DNA from: Astragalus membranaceus
Taxonomy: Eukaryota > Streptophyta > Magnoliopsida > Fabales > Fabaceae
Length of the DNA: 64,000 nucleotides
Assembly (NCBI GenBank): GCA_039519185.1
Contig: CM076849.1
Span: forward strand, 67,388,784 to 67,452,783
Reading direction: 5' to 3'
The notes beneath the pieces were generated by a model. That model was not told the origin of the DNA and ran no database searches. It saw only the letters and a program-made list of their open reading frames with translations. Of the stretch, positions 46,887 to 58,820 are shown one piece after another; positions within the stretch are counted from its first letter, which is position 1; every line of letters starts with the position of its first letter. The position numbers and the translations under genes are program-made.

Positions 46887-47967
46887 ACATTTTTCTAAAA
46901 CCTTTTTCCAATAAATCATTTGCATCTCCAAATAATTTTCAAAATCATGTTCCGAAACTAAAAAACAAAAAAGAAAATCATTGTGAGTATCATGCATTTC
47001 ATTGCACAAAAAAAAAATGAAAACAAGAAAGCATCTCATTCATAATCATGAATAAAAATCATCATCAAATTTATTCAAAATGTAGCCTTCATGCATCGTT
47101 TCATTAACCTCATCACTTTAGTTCAAATACATGCATCTTTCAAAAAAGGAAGGGGCATTGGCGTTTCATACTTCGCCTTGCCTCTAAAAAAAAATCATCA
47201 TTTAGAAAGAAGCATCATTCCTGCATCTTTCATCATTCAAAAGAAAAAGGGGGCATTGGTATTTCGTACCTTGTCTCGCCTCTAAAAAGTAAAAAAAAAA
47301 AAAAAATCAAAATCAAAAATCATTTTGAAAAAAAGGGGCATCATTCTTGCATCATTCGCATTGGCATTCCATATTTTGTCTTGCATTAAAAATAACAAAA
47401 TTATTTAGAATAAGCCACACTCTTCGAGTGGTCATTCTCCACGCATTTGCATCATACTTGCATATTATAATTTGTTCATTCATTCATTGCATAAAATAAG
47501 AGTTGTGATGAGAAGCGAGGCGTTCTTGCGAAACAATCATCCTTTTTGAAAAAGTTTATCCTTACTTGGTTGCAAACTCAAGGTGTTCCAAGGCACTCAG
47601 TTTTTCAAATCAATAGCTCATTTGCATTTTTTTCAAAAGCGCTGCATCCCATCCATTCTATGACAAAAGACTGAAATAGTGTAACAAAGAAAAAAACAAA
47701 TTTTTAACTGATGTTAACTCTCTATGAAGCATTCTTCTAATGAGCGTGCATGCTATGAGTACATTCTCTTGTTTGAGTCCGTTGGTTTTCCTCCCTTACC
47801 ACAGTTTCCCGTCCAAGTCTAGTCCCGCCCCGTCCACCCATAAAGTGCATATTCTCCCCATCAGTGCGTATTTGACTTTTGGTTCAAGTCCTCCATGCTG
47901 GGGCAAGTCTGGGATCATTAATTCCCCTTGATTAATATCATATTCCTTCAGTGCAAGTCTCTCAAAA

Positions 47968-48001
<34 letters not shown>

Positions 48002-48010
48002 TAATAATAA
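47968..48010 (+). repeat. (AAT)n microsatellite
   Basis: About 14 AAT triplets with one interruption. Confidence 0.9.
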
Positions 48011-50479
48011 ACAAGAAAACAAGCTCGCTAGGTTGAAAACCCGCAAAGGGCGGCCTAGGCAAAAAGGAGCGCCCGGTGGACTGAAAACTCGCAAAGAGCG
48101 GTCCAGGCAAAAATTAGGGCACAAAAAAGGAAAAAAGAGCAAACACATGAAGATAGATAAATTATTGTTCTAAAGTTAAGTCTTATAGGAATAAGTAATC
48201 GGGATTTGAAATGAAGAAAGTCCCTTTCCTACCCACCTTGAGCCAAGAAAAATCAAAATCCAAAAATCACCCTAGACAAGGATCACCCCAAATAAAAAAA
48301 AACAGTGCATCACTTTTTATCAGCTCACCCGAGTCGAAGAAGGAAAAGAATCATAAAAAAAAAAAGGAAAAAGAGAAAATCAAAAAAAAGGGGATTCAAA
48401 AATGAAAATCCCAAAACAAAAGAAAATACAAAAGAAATGTAAATGGTGAGCTGGTACATGTTACCACAAAATACAAGAGATCCTTGTCTAAATAAACCTT
48501 CAAACACTTCATCATTCCAACACCTGATTCCATAAACCTTCAAACACTTCCTTTGGCCTCAACATCAAACCCTTAGTCATTTTACCATGAGACACGAATT
48601 TGCTTTAACAGAGCCCAAACAAGCCCAATAACCATCTTCCTCATAGACCATTAACCGTCAATCAACGCCGAACAAAACTCATCCTCCCATTAGCCTCAAA
48701 CACTTCATTAAGCCTAACCCTCCTTCCTCCACAAAACACCACAATCCCGAAAAGTCCATTCCGATCAATGACCGGTTGCTTTTGTTCACTCAAATTCTAA
48801 TCTTAGGACGAACAAGCTTATCTATGTACAATGTGTTTGCTCAAAAGAAAAACAAACGATCAGAAAAAAGAAAGCTGATCAAGAAAGAATAAACCCTCAG
48901 AAAAAAGAGAACTGAGGAAACAAAAACGAACAGTCAGAAAAAAGAAAGCTGACAAAATAAAAAAGAGGGACTTGCACTCCAAAACACATTCAAGATGCAT
49001 TAAAACAAGGTTTAGTGATCACCAGGTAAGGATTCTGTCGCACCAAAAGTCAAGACATCAGTAGAGAACCAAAGATTTGCACTGAGAATACCACTCAGAC
49101 CCAAAAGTTGGGGCATTCTCTTCACCACCCACACACCCTAGTCTTGGGGAAGTCTGTTCAATGCCCATCCCATGTCACTCCAGTTGTCAATGTCATTCCA
49201 AAGTGAGGCAAGTGCATTCCCATTCCTTCACCTCATTGATTCCCATAAAAACCTCACCGGAGCAATCTCTCAACTCACTATCCTAAACAAGACCTTGTCA
49301 TTCTGATTGGGGCAGCTTTGTCCTTGTTATGACTGGGGCAACATCAAATTCTGTGGGTTGAAGCAAAACCCCTTTCATTCCAGCTTTCATCCCAAGAGTC
49401 GAAGCGTTCCCAATTCATCATCTTCTACACCCCTAGTTGTTGTCACCACTAGACAGGGGCAAGTTATTCACTCGTCAAAGACCTGAATTGGGGCAATCTT
49501 GTATCTCTCGGTCCCTCATAATCTTCGGCAATAACCATGTCTGTCATTCCTTCACTTGCCATAAATGTCCATGCCCTAAACCAATTCCAAGTTAACTGAC
49601 TCATTCATTCACATTTGCACTCCTATGCATGCTTACTAGACAATGCTTCAAAAGAGAGAGCACAGGTTGTTTACGTGATATCTAAAATTCAGTCATCATG
49701 GAAAGAAAGAGAAAACAAGTGAGGTTGTTTGTAAATAAAAACCTTGAGAACACCAGAGTTTGAATCAAATTCAATTTTTCAACAGAATGGGCAATAATCA
49801 TCTCAATTCCTTGCATTCAAAGTCTCGCATCTCATCATCACAAAAATGTTTACCTCATGCATCTAGGCATTTCAATCTATTTAGCATATACATCAAAACA
49901 TTACATTTGCATCTTCACATTTTGTGCATTCATCACACGAGCAAAAAAAAACAAAAAAAAATAAATAAATAAAAAAAACGTCCCACGTCAGTTGCACCAT
50001 ATTAATGCTTGCATTTCATAGAGGAAAATAGTAAAGAAGAAAAAGCAGAAATCTTTTCATTGCATTGGCATCATATTAATGTTCGCACTTCATAAAAGGA
50101 AAAGGACAAAAATCATTGCATTAAACATCAGAGCATCGCATCATGTTAATGTTTGCATTTCAAAAGAACAAAAGCAGTCCATAATATTCAAGACTTCAAT
50201 CATGGCATATGTTTGCATTACCTGTCTCATTCATTGCATTGCTAAGCAAAATGCGGGCGAACACAAGATGTTAATCCTCATGCCTAGTTCTAAGAATTAG
50301 CACTTCAAGTGTCAATCTTCAATCAAATTCTCAAGTCAGTCATCCTGGACTTGTCAGTTTCAAAATCTCATTCCCAGTCGCTCCTTCAGTTCGGAGTTCA
50401 AATGCTCTTTCAATTTAGAGTTCAGTCACTCCTTCAGTTCGGAGTTCAAATGCCCTCGGATCCCAATTGGTTCATTAAA

Positions 50480-50590
50480 AGCACGCCAAGTGCTCATTTA
50501 CTGTTTTCTCGTCAACACGACAAGTGTTCATTTACTGCTTTCTCATCAGCACGCAAAGTGTTCATTTACTGCTTTCTTTCTAGCAAACCA
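50480..50590 (+). repeat. Three-unit minisatellite (CACGCCAAGTGCTCATTTACTG type)
   Basis: Three units of about 35 bp with AAGTGTTCATTTACTGCTTT cores, related in sequence to the larger 31-bp array at 51970-52270. Confidence 0.7.
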
Positions 50591-51190
50591 AGCATTCATC
50601 ATCATTGCATCAGACATCAAGTCAAGTCTCAAAATACAAAATCATTTTCAATAAATAGGAGACTAAGTCGAATGTACATTCGAAATAGTCATCACGATAG
50701 GACACTTGAATTGATCACTCAAGAATCCTAAGGTCCCTATGAAAAAAAAAAGAAAGAAAAAAAAACATTCAGTGTCGTCTACATCATAGTAATGTTTGCA
50801 TTCCATAAAACAAAAGAACCAAAAATTCATCATCCCATCAAACTTCAAAACAATACAGTTGCATCACATCAATACTTGCATCTCATAGAAGAAAAGAAGG
50901 CTAAAGCATCCCATGTCATTCATCATTTCATGTTATTCATCAGCAATATTCACACTTCATAGAAAAAAGGCAAAGAAGAAAAAGTTTTCCATTACATGTC
51001 ATCTGTCATTTCATTAAAATACGTGAGCATTCCATGTCATCAACCACCAAAGCTTTGCATTCGCATACCCATGATTCTTAAAAGGGCAAAAAGAGAAGCC
51101 AAAAGAGAGAAAAGAGAAGAGCCAAGAGAGCAACAAAAAGAAAAGAAAAGAAAGAAAAAGAAAGAAGAGAAGCTAGAGAAAGAGAAAAAG

Positions 51191-51436
51191 CATATAAGAA
51201 CAGTAGAAAATCATGCATTCATAAGCAAAAGAAAAAGAAAATCATGCATTGCGTACAGACAAGAGAAGAAAAGGAAAATCATTGCATTCATCAAGCATAT
51301 AAGAACAGTAGAAAATCATGCATTCATAAGCAAAAGAAAAAGAAAATCATGCATTGCGTACAGACAAGAGAAGAAAAGGAAAATCATTGCATTCATCAAG
51401 CATATAGGAACAGTAGAAGACCATGCATTCATCTGA
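51191..51436 (+). repeat. 105-bp tandem repeat (2.3 units)
   Basis: Unit starts CATATAAGAACAGTAG at 51191 and 51296, and CATATAGGAACAGTAG at 51401, exact period 105 bp. Because 105 is a multiple of three, an open K/E/R-rich frame is kept by chance through it. Confidence 0.9.
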
Positions 51437-51969
51437 CATAGACAAAGGAAATAAGAAACTCATCATTCATCATAAGAAAAAAGAAAACAGCAATCATGGC
51501 ATTTGCGTTGCATGCATTTGTTCATTTTCAGCTACAGGTACAAAGAGAGGATGAGCACTTCGGTGTTAGCCCTCGCCCCGAGATTCCAGAAAATGTTCCC
51601 CCAAGTTGGGAGTTCAGAAAGAAAAAAGAAAAGAGAGAAATAGAAAAGAAAGAGAGAAAAGAAAAGAGAGCGCTCAAGCGCGCATTGCGGATCAGAGCAC
51701 AGAGATCGTCGCTCCCTTCTGCCCAGGTCTCACATCGTGTACGAGCAACGCGATGGACCGCAGCCCCATGCGAGGCGCAACGGAATAGTTGTATCAAGCC
51801 TAAGATACAGTGGACGTCGTGCATTGATCTGTATATCAGTTCCGGAGCTGATAACGATCCCCCGGTCGCTCGAAAGGCCAACAGGAAGAGCATGCTCCTC
51901 AAAGCCACGTGCAAACTCGGATTCGTCAAGAGTTCGTTTAAGGATTACAGGTTTTAGGCAGCCTGGGCA

Positions 51970-52270
51970 ATTTACCGCTTTCTGCACGCCAAGTGCCCAT
52001 TTACTTTTCTGTTTGCACGCCAAGTGCCCGTCTACTTTTCTGTTTGCACGCCAAGTGCCCATTTACTTTTCGGTTTGCACGCCAAGTGCCCATTTACTTT
52101 TCTGTCTGCACGCCAAGTGCCCATTTTACTTTTCTGTTTGCACGCCAAGTGCCCATTTTACTTTTCTGTCTGCACGCAAGTGCCCATTCTACCGTTTCTG
52201 TTTGCACGCCAAGTGCCCATTTTGCCTTTCAGTCTGCACGTCAGTGTTCATTTACTGTTTTCGCATCAAC
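51970..52270 (+). repeat. 31-bp minisatellite, about nine units
   Basis: Units of TTTGCACGCCAAGTGCCC followed by ATTTACTTTTCTG, period 31-32 bp, diverging at the right end. It lies about 150 bp before the 3' LTR, the position where Ogre 3' untranslated regions are known to carry variable tandem repeats. Confidence 0.88.
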
Positions 52271-52404
52271 ACGAAAGTGTCTATCTTTCAAAAAAAAAAT
52301 CGGATTTCTCCAAATGGACAAAATTGGTATAATTTCTGAATGCTTTATTTCTATTTTACCTTCGAAATATGTCTCGCGCAATTCATATTTCTTGGTAAAA
52401 TCCA

Positions 52405-52420
52405 AATAAAGAGGGGCAGC
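52405..52420 (+). other. Polypurine tract of element C
   Basis: AATAAAGAGGGGCAGC directly before the 3' LTR. Confidence 0.75.
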
Positions 52421-53147
52421 TGTCATACCCCAATTTTGTCCGGCTTAAGTCCAAACCCTAATTTTCCACACAAAAAATATATAATAAATTATGCATTGCA
52501 TTTTGGGTCCTAGAAACCATTCCAAAGTTTTTGAAATCATTTTTAGGGTTAGAATGCACTTTTTGGGAAATTAGGGTTTTTAGGGTCAAAAAGGGCATTT
52601 TGGTCATTTCTCACAAAAGGGTCTATAAAAATAATTTTTGCATGAAAATATTTTTCAATAAGCCTCATGCATGAAAATATTTTTTAGAAAGTATAAATTG
52701 ATTTTATCATGCATATAATGTATTCTTGATGAATAAGGAAGTTATCCATGTTTTTAGGAAGCACTCAATCGATTACATCATATCCTTCCTTCAAGCAAAT
52801 AATCGATTATCTACTTGAAAATCAAGGGGATAATCGATTATCCACTCTGAAAATCAAGGGGATAATCGATTATCCACTCTGAAAATCAAAGGGGATAATC
52901 GATTATCTACTCTGAAACAATTCAGGAGCATAATCAATTATCCCATGCTTTCAACTAAGCACCATAATCGATTATCACCTATTTTGGAAAGTTTCTATGA
53001 TTTTGGAAAGGGCCTAATCGATTACTCAAGGCTAATAATCGATTATCATTGTCAAAACATCCTGAGCCCTTAATCGTTTAACATACACCAAGTGTTTTTC
53101 AACTAATCGATTACTCCGTTTCCTAAAATAGATCAAATCTAATTTCC

Positions 53148-53155
53148 TATAAATA
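53148..53155 (+). promoter_or_regulatory. TATA box of C 3' LTR
   Basis: CCTATAAATAGG, matching the B TATA (11065-11072). It lies about 40 bp downstream of the last AATCGATT site. Confidence 0.65.
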
Positions 53156-53990
53156 GGCGCACCAAATTTCATTTCCAAGACACAGATTTCACGAGATCAG
53201 AGGAGAATTTCCCAAATCTCATTTCAAGACACATTTTTCACGAGATCAAAAAAGCCAATTTGCGCAGATCCCATCTTTTCAGAAAAACTCTTCTATATTT
53301 TATTTGTGCTCTCTTCGTTCCGTTGGTCCGTCGGAGCTGATCTTTCGCTAAGAGTTAGTTGGGGTTGCATTCTTCAAGTTGTAAGATCCGCCTTCATTAG
53401 AGGTATTTCTGTCTTTACATTTGTCATTATTTAATTATTGTGATCCGTGCCAAAACTGCTCTATATGATTCAACCCTTTTAGTTTATATGTTGTTTAAGT
53501 TGATGATTGGCAATGTGATTCACACTTGTGCACTTGTGCACTTAATATTAAGTGTGAGGATTGACCAAAGTGATTCAACATTCTTTGATACTTTGGTCGC
53601 TAAATAATTTGCTTGCTTATGCTGGCCAATGATCATGATTGAGGCAACTCTTTTGCTTGAACTTACAGTGTCATCGTCTACTCTCATATAGAATATCATC
53701 AATACTTAGATAGGTCCATTCATTACATTGCATCTTCCACTAGATGTGCATTTAGGTTCAATCTCGCCTACTCTTGCATTTTGCTTAATGCCCAATTCAA
53801 GTTCCTTCCTTGCCTATCTATGTGTTGTGATCTAATATGTGTAGTTTAGGCTTGATTCTTGTTTGCGAATTCAAATATTGTTGCTTAATGATTTGATTCC
53901 ATTGATTGTGTTATGTTTGAATCCACCAATTCTTTCTTGCATTCATTGTTTTCATTTCTAAACGACCTGGCACAAAAACGGTTACTAGTG

Positions 53991-54735
53991 GCAATCCATC
54001 ACAACCTTTGTTGGTTTGATTGTCATGAAAGCCTCAATTTCAAAAGAATTTCCGTAAGCATAAAGCAAGCTACTGGTGATAATCCATCACAACCTTTGTT
54101 GGTTTGATTATCATGAACGCGTCCAATTTCAAAAAGCATTTTTCTAAGTATCAAAGAATCAAAAACAAGTTATTAGCGGTGGTCCATCATAACCATTGTT
54201 AGTTTAATCATCAAAGCAAAAAGACTTTCATTCTTAAGGCTCGTTAGAACTACGTCGCTTTGATTCCCATTTGGGATACGTAGGAGCGAGTCACATTCTC
54301 GTCAAGCGCAATCATAAAAAAGTTTAGCATTTGCATAACAAAAAAGAAAAGAGTTATTTTCATAACAAAAAAGAATCACTTTTGCAAACCAAGATCATTT
54401 TCAGAACGAAAACCTTTTCCTTTCTAAAAACATTTTCAACCCATTGTCGCTAGAGGCTAATCAGAACCTTTGTTCGTCTAGCCATTGGTAGCAATGTCTT
54501 TTTCCCAAAAGAACAACAAGCGATGATCACTCATAACCTTTGTTAGCTTGATCATTCGTGCCAATCAATCTCTTTCGAAAACCACTTTCAAAAAGACAAA
54601 TAAAAAATGGGTTGCTACTAATAGTCAATCAGAACCTTTGTTCGTCTGACTGGCGGTAGTGACTCTTATTTTCAAGAGTACTTAGCGGTGATTACCCATA
54701 ACCTTGGTTAGTTTAGTCATCCACTACAGGCTCGT
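53991..54735 (+). repeat. Hairpin array, C 3' LTR
   Basis: Duplicate of 44411-45141 by LTR identity; the stems are unchanged except for scattered single bases. It is therefore not independent evidence for covariation. Confidence 0.75.
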
Positions 54736-55217
54736 CCTATTTCGAAAACTCACTAAAAAGATAAAAAACAAAAACTTTTCAAAACCAAAAACCAAGAACT
54801 ACGTAGCTTTGAATTCTCCATCGCACCGGGAGATACGTAGGAGCGGGTCATGTCTCGTCAAGCACGTTTTTTTCTAAAAACCCATTTCCCCCCTTTTTTT
54901 CATAATAAATAAAGATTTTCATTAAGAATTTTTCGATAAGAAGTAGAGAGGCAAAATTAAGTATTTTCAAGTCAACACACTAAAACCACACATTTAATTA
55001 AAGGTTCCCTCTCAGTAGAGAGGACGTGTGGGGTGCTAACACCTTCCCTGCGCGTAACCGACCGCCGAACCCTATTCTCTAGTTTCGCAAGACCAATCGC
55101 TTTCCAAAAAAGGTTTTCCTAATATTTTCCTTAATAAATAATGGTGGCGGCTTCATTGTCTTAGGAAAAGTTGTGAACGAGGAAGGTTCTCCCTCGGGGA
55201 CTTTTTCGGGCGCAACA

Positions 55218-56211
55218 ACTATCACACTTTTGTCAAATTTCTTCTCACAATACACTTTCTTCTCACTCCTACTTTTTTTCCTACTTTCTCATACTTTTTT
55301 TTTTCAAATTTCAAAATTCTAATCAAACCCACTCACTTTCTTTTCCCACTATCTATTATAATCTACTAATCAACTAAAATAATCAATTGAAACTACGAGA
55401 TAACTGCATTGATATATAAAAAACACGGTATAACTGTACTGATATATAAAAAAACACCAGATTATTATAAAAAAAACAAGACTTAATGACTATTTAAACT
55501 ACTGATTAATATTTAAAACACATGAGACAAATATTTGTCACTAATACCTATAACAGGACAAATAATTGTCACGAATATTTAATAAAACACGGGATAAATA
55601 TCTCTTATTGATAATCTACTATCTATCTAACCTAAATCTATTTATACAAACAAAACACACTTAAATTACCCAAACAAGCCTCCCTATTTATTTACTTGAC
55701 AAGTCATCTAACTAAGGCCAACATTCTAATTTACTATCACATTTTTTTTCAAATTCCTACTCCCAATGCACTTTCTTCTCACTCCCCCTTTTTTTTCAAC
55801 TTTCTCCTAATTTTTTTTTTCAAATTTCAAAATTCAAATCGAACCCACCCACTTTCTTTTCCCACAATCTACTATACTAAAATAATCAATTGAAACTATA
55901 ATATAACTGCACTAATATATAAAAAAACACGGGATAACTTCACCGATATATAAAAGAAGACGAGATTAATATCTAAAAAAAAGAAAACTTAATGACTATT
56001 TAAACTATTGATTAATGTTTAAAACACATGTGACAAATTTTGTCACTAATACCTAAAAAGGACAAATAATTGTCACAGATATATAATAAAACACGGGATA
56101 AAACTTTTTTATTGATAATCTACTGTCTATCTTTTACTATCTTCACGATAACTGCACAAATATATAAAAAAAAACACGAGATAATTTCACTGATAATAAC
56201 CCAATAATTTC
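55218..56211. repeat. AT-rich diverged tandem repeat, right part
   Basis: Continues the repeat of 42060-42939: joining 42939 to 55223 restores a normal unit (TTTACTATCACACTTTT). Three further units follow with TATATAAAAAACACGG words, then a stretch of GACAAATAATTGTCAC palindromes near 55558 and 56062. Confidence 0.55.
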
Positions 56212-56295
56212 ATCGATTTATCAGAATTTGGCATCAAATATGAGGCAAGGACAGCCTTGAAGGCGCAAGTGTTGGCCGGTTCTTGGAAGAAATGA
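56212..56295 (+). pseudogene. Tat/Ogre-lineage pol scrap (RNase H to integrase connection)
   Basis: A 27-codon stretch reads LSEFGIKYEARTALKAQ then VLAG, matching the sentence-like motif that ends RNase H in plant Tat/Retand/Athila-type pol (usual form: SEFDIxYxPRxAxKxQxLADF). The frame is broken at the ADF part and ends in TGA at 56293-56295, next to the F insertion. Confidence 0.55.
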
Positions 56296-56829
56296 CCCCT
56301 GTAACGCCCAAATAATCTAATTATTTATGTAAATAAATTATTTAGGTATTTTATTAGTATAGTCATATTAAAATAATAATATGATGTTTTATTTAAATCA
56401 GGGAGTGGTGTCTAGTAATTAAGCTGAGTAGTAGACGGGGGCCCGTGATCCAAGAGCCCATCGGCACAGGCGCATAGGTGAAGGCATTGGCTAGGGTTTG
56501 GTCATTTGCGAATTTTTGAGGAAAAGAAAAAGAGATTGCGAAGAGAGAAGAGAGGGGTGGAGGCGCAACCAAGGAGAAAGAGGAGAGGAGCTCTTGTTGC
56601 TGTGGTTCTTTGGAGCTTCGTTCAAGGGGATCTCATATTCGACAAACCTAAGGTAAGGGTGGGTTCTACTTTATAATAGGGTGTATGATGGGGGTTATGT
56701 GGGAGTTAGACTCTGGGTTGTTTCTTTGATCCTAATTGGTGTTGATTTGATGATGTTAGAACACATTCGTAATGATTGTAATTGGTGTTTGGTGATCGAT
56801 CATGGTGAAAAATCGAAAATTGGTCCCTA

Positions 56830-57644
56830 GGCGCCATGGGCGCCATTGATGTTGTCGCATGTTGTTGTTTTGGTTACTGGAAACGGCGCCCTGCTCCTGG
56901 GCGCCGTGTCTGTGTCGCGTTTGGTTCCTGCTGAAGGCGCCCTGTTGCTGGGCGCCGAGCCAGTGTTGTTCTTGTTGTAGAATGTGGCGCCCTAGGCGCC
57001 CAGTAGTGGTTCTGTGTTGTTGCTGGAAGTGGCGCCCTAGGCGCCCAGTGCTGGATGTTGTGCTGAGAGTGGCGCCCCAGGCGCCCAGTGATGTTCCCAT
57101 GTTCTGCTGTTGCTGTTTGCCTGCCTGTGTTGCCGTTGTCTTAGGCGCCCTGTTGCTGGGCGCCAAGCCTGATGTTGCTGTTGTTGTGTTAGGCGCCCTG
57201 CTCCTGGGCGCCAAGTCTGTTTTTGTTGCTGTGGTTCTAGGCGCCCTGCTCCTGGGCGCCACGTCTGTCTGTGTTGTTGTTGTGCTAGGCGCCCTGCTCC
57301 TGGGCGCCAAGTCTGTTGTTGCTGCATGTGTGCCAGGCGCCCTGCTCCTGGGCGCCAAGTCTGTTGTTGCTGCTGTTGGCCTAGGCGCCCTGTTGCTGGG
57401 CGCCAGTTTCTGTCTTGTTGCTGATGCTGTTGGCGCCCTGTAGCTGGGCGCGAGTTTCTGCTGGATGTTGTTGCCTCTTGGCGCCCTGTTGCAGGGCGCC
57501 AGTTTCTGCTGATTGTTGTTGCCTGTTGGCGCCCTGTTGCTGGGCGCCAGTTCCTGTGGTGCTGCTGTTTCACTAGGCGCCCTGTTGCTGGGCGCCAGCT
57601 TCTGTCTATGGCTGTTGCCTGTTGGCGCCCTGTTGCTGGGCGCC
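56830..57644 (+). repeat. GGCGCC hairpin array, F 5' LTR (about 17 units)
   Basis: Units of GGCGCCC, 7-nt loop (TGTTGCT or TGCTCCT), GGGCGCC, or the short form GGCGCC, CTA, GGCGCC. They are spaced at about 45-50 bp by T/G-rich linkers (TGTTGTTGCTG). One arm is decayed near 57450. GC content is far above the surrounding LTR. Confidence 0.9.
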
Positions 57645-57674
57645 AGTTCCTGCCATGTCTAAATGTGCTGATTG

Positions 57675-57795
57675 CTGTAAAATAAATGTTGTTGTCACTG
57701 TAAAATAAATGTGCTGTTGCTGTAAAATAAATGTTGTTGTTGCTGTAAAATAAATGTTGCTATTGTTGTAAAATAAACGTTGCTGTTTGTTGTAA
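57675..57795 (+). repeat. TGTAAAATAAATGTTG minisatellite
   Basis: Five units of 24-28 bp containing TGTAAAATAAATGTTGTTG. Confidence 0.8.
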
Positions 57796-58705
57796 ATCTA
57801 TTGGTGTTTTTGGTGTCGGTGGTTGTTGATGTTACGGTCAAGTTGTTAGACTGTACTATAGGTGTTGGTGTTATCGGTGATGATGTAACAGGTGATGTGC
57901 CTAATTCATGGGCTAAGGTGATAGGTGATGGGTCTATGACCATTTTGTTGATATTGGTGTTGATTTGTGTCACATAGATGACTATTGTTGTTGATTGTCT
58001 CTAGTGCATTGTTCATGGTGTCTCATACATTCCCTATGCATTGTTTTGGTGATGAAGGCTTCGGCCTTGGAGCTATAGGTGATGATGGTGATGCTCATAC
58101 AGGTGGTGTTGCCCTTATTGGTTATTTTATTGGTGATGATTGGTACCACATGCATATACCCGTTGGTGTGGGTTGCATCTCATATACTTACTCATGACAT
58201 TGGTGATGATCCTTGGTGATTTGTAAATTGATGTTGTTGTGAAGCGGTGGATATAGTTGTCGTAACTCTAGCATATTGCCTATCGTATATGCTATTATAA
58301 TGTTAGATATCTCACCCCTTCTGTTTGAATATTACCCCTATGTTGGTAACGTGCAGGTGATTGCGAGTGAAGGCATGTCTACCTTCGCTAGTTGAGTCGG
58401 TGTCGTCGCTCTGATACGTAGCACTCGGGGGGATGAACGCTAGTTTTATTAGTTGTCTTTAATATTTAATTTCTGAAGTTTAATGGTGATGTTACGATTA
58501 CTCGTTGAAACCTTTATTTTTATTCTGCTGCGTGGTGGTGGAGTTACTGTTATGTATCGTACTATTTTAATGGTGAATTTTATTTATTGACGTGTGATGT
58601 ATTAATGGTGTAAATGTGGCATCCCTTGTGGGTGTGGTGAAAAACATTTTTGAAACTCTGATTTTCGTCAAAAATTTTCCTGGTAGAAAAGGGGTGTTAC
58701 ATTAG

Positions 58706-58722
58706 TGGTATCAGAGCAGTTT
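58706..58722 (+). other. Primer binding site of element F
   Basis: TGGTATCAGAGCAG, four bases after the LTR; initiator tRNA-Met type. Confidence 0.9.
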
Positions 58723-58820
58723 CGGTCAGTCCGGCCAAGTTGTCAAGTTATTGTGTCATTGACGATCAAGTGTTGTCAATTAGTTCTAACTGTTGCTTAT
58801 GATTGTAGTGATTAGTTGAG

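Larger units (their letters stand above)
45663..52404 (+). other. Internal region of element C: leader, non-coding repeats, minisatellites
   Basis: 45663-46680 is the Ogre leader (homologous to 8395-9430 in B). Where B starts gag, C continues with AT-rich sequence built of GCATTGCATCA, TTCATTGCAT and TCATCATTTCA words. Landmarks: (AAT)n at 47968-48010, a CTCGCTAGGTTG...GAAAACCCGCAAAG block at 48020-48110 shared with A, many 'TTGGGGCA' words at 49100-49500, tandem repeats at 50480-50590, 51191-51436 and 51970-52270. A 153-codon frame at 51496-51957 lacks any known domain and is K/E/R-rich. I see no gag, PR, RT, RH or INT motif on either strand. Confidence 0.75.
42940..55217 (+). mobile_element. 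Ogre-like non-coding LTR retrotransposon C, complete (12.3 kb)
   Basis: Plus-strand element with LTRs 42940-45642 and 52421-55217, primer site, polypurine tract, and perfect 5-bp target duplication ACTAT (42935-42939, 55218-55222). The LTRs are almost identical apart from three indels. The 6.8-kb internal region has no gag, protease, RT or integrase. It begins with the Ogre leader and continues as GCATTGCATCAT-type sequence and minisatellites. It is a large retrotransposon derivative that moved recently, so its proteins came from another element. Confidence 0.92.
52421..55217 (+). repeat. 3' LTR of element C (2797 bp)
   Basis: Carries AATCGATT sites at 52767-53112, an intact TATA box at 53148-53155 (CTATAAATAGG), the hairpin array at about 53991-54735, and CTACGTA modules at 54246-54309 and 54794-54864. 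It retains the stretch 53297-53485 that the 5' LTR lost. Confidence 0.92.
56300..58701 (+). repeat. 5' LTR of element F (2402 bp)
   Basis: Starts TGTAACGCCCAAATAATC and ends AAAAGGGGTGTTACA. It holds the GGCGCC hairpin array (56830-57644), a TAAAATAAATGTTG minisatellite (57675-57795) and a GGTGATGATG-rich stretch (57860-58210). Confidence 0.92.

Noticed and set aside
50996..51957. K/E/R-rich open frames
   Set aside because: Low-complexity AAGAAAAGAG sequence and a 105-bp tandem repeat keep the frame open; no domain.
51970..52270. CRISPR-like array of 31-bp repeats
   Set aside because: Units are directly adjacent without unique spacers, in plant retrotransposon context; a minisatellite.
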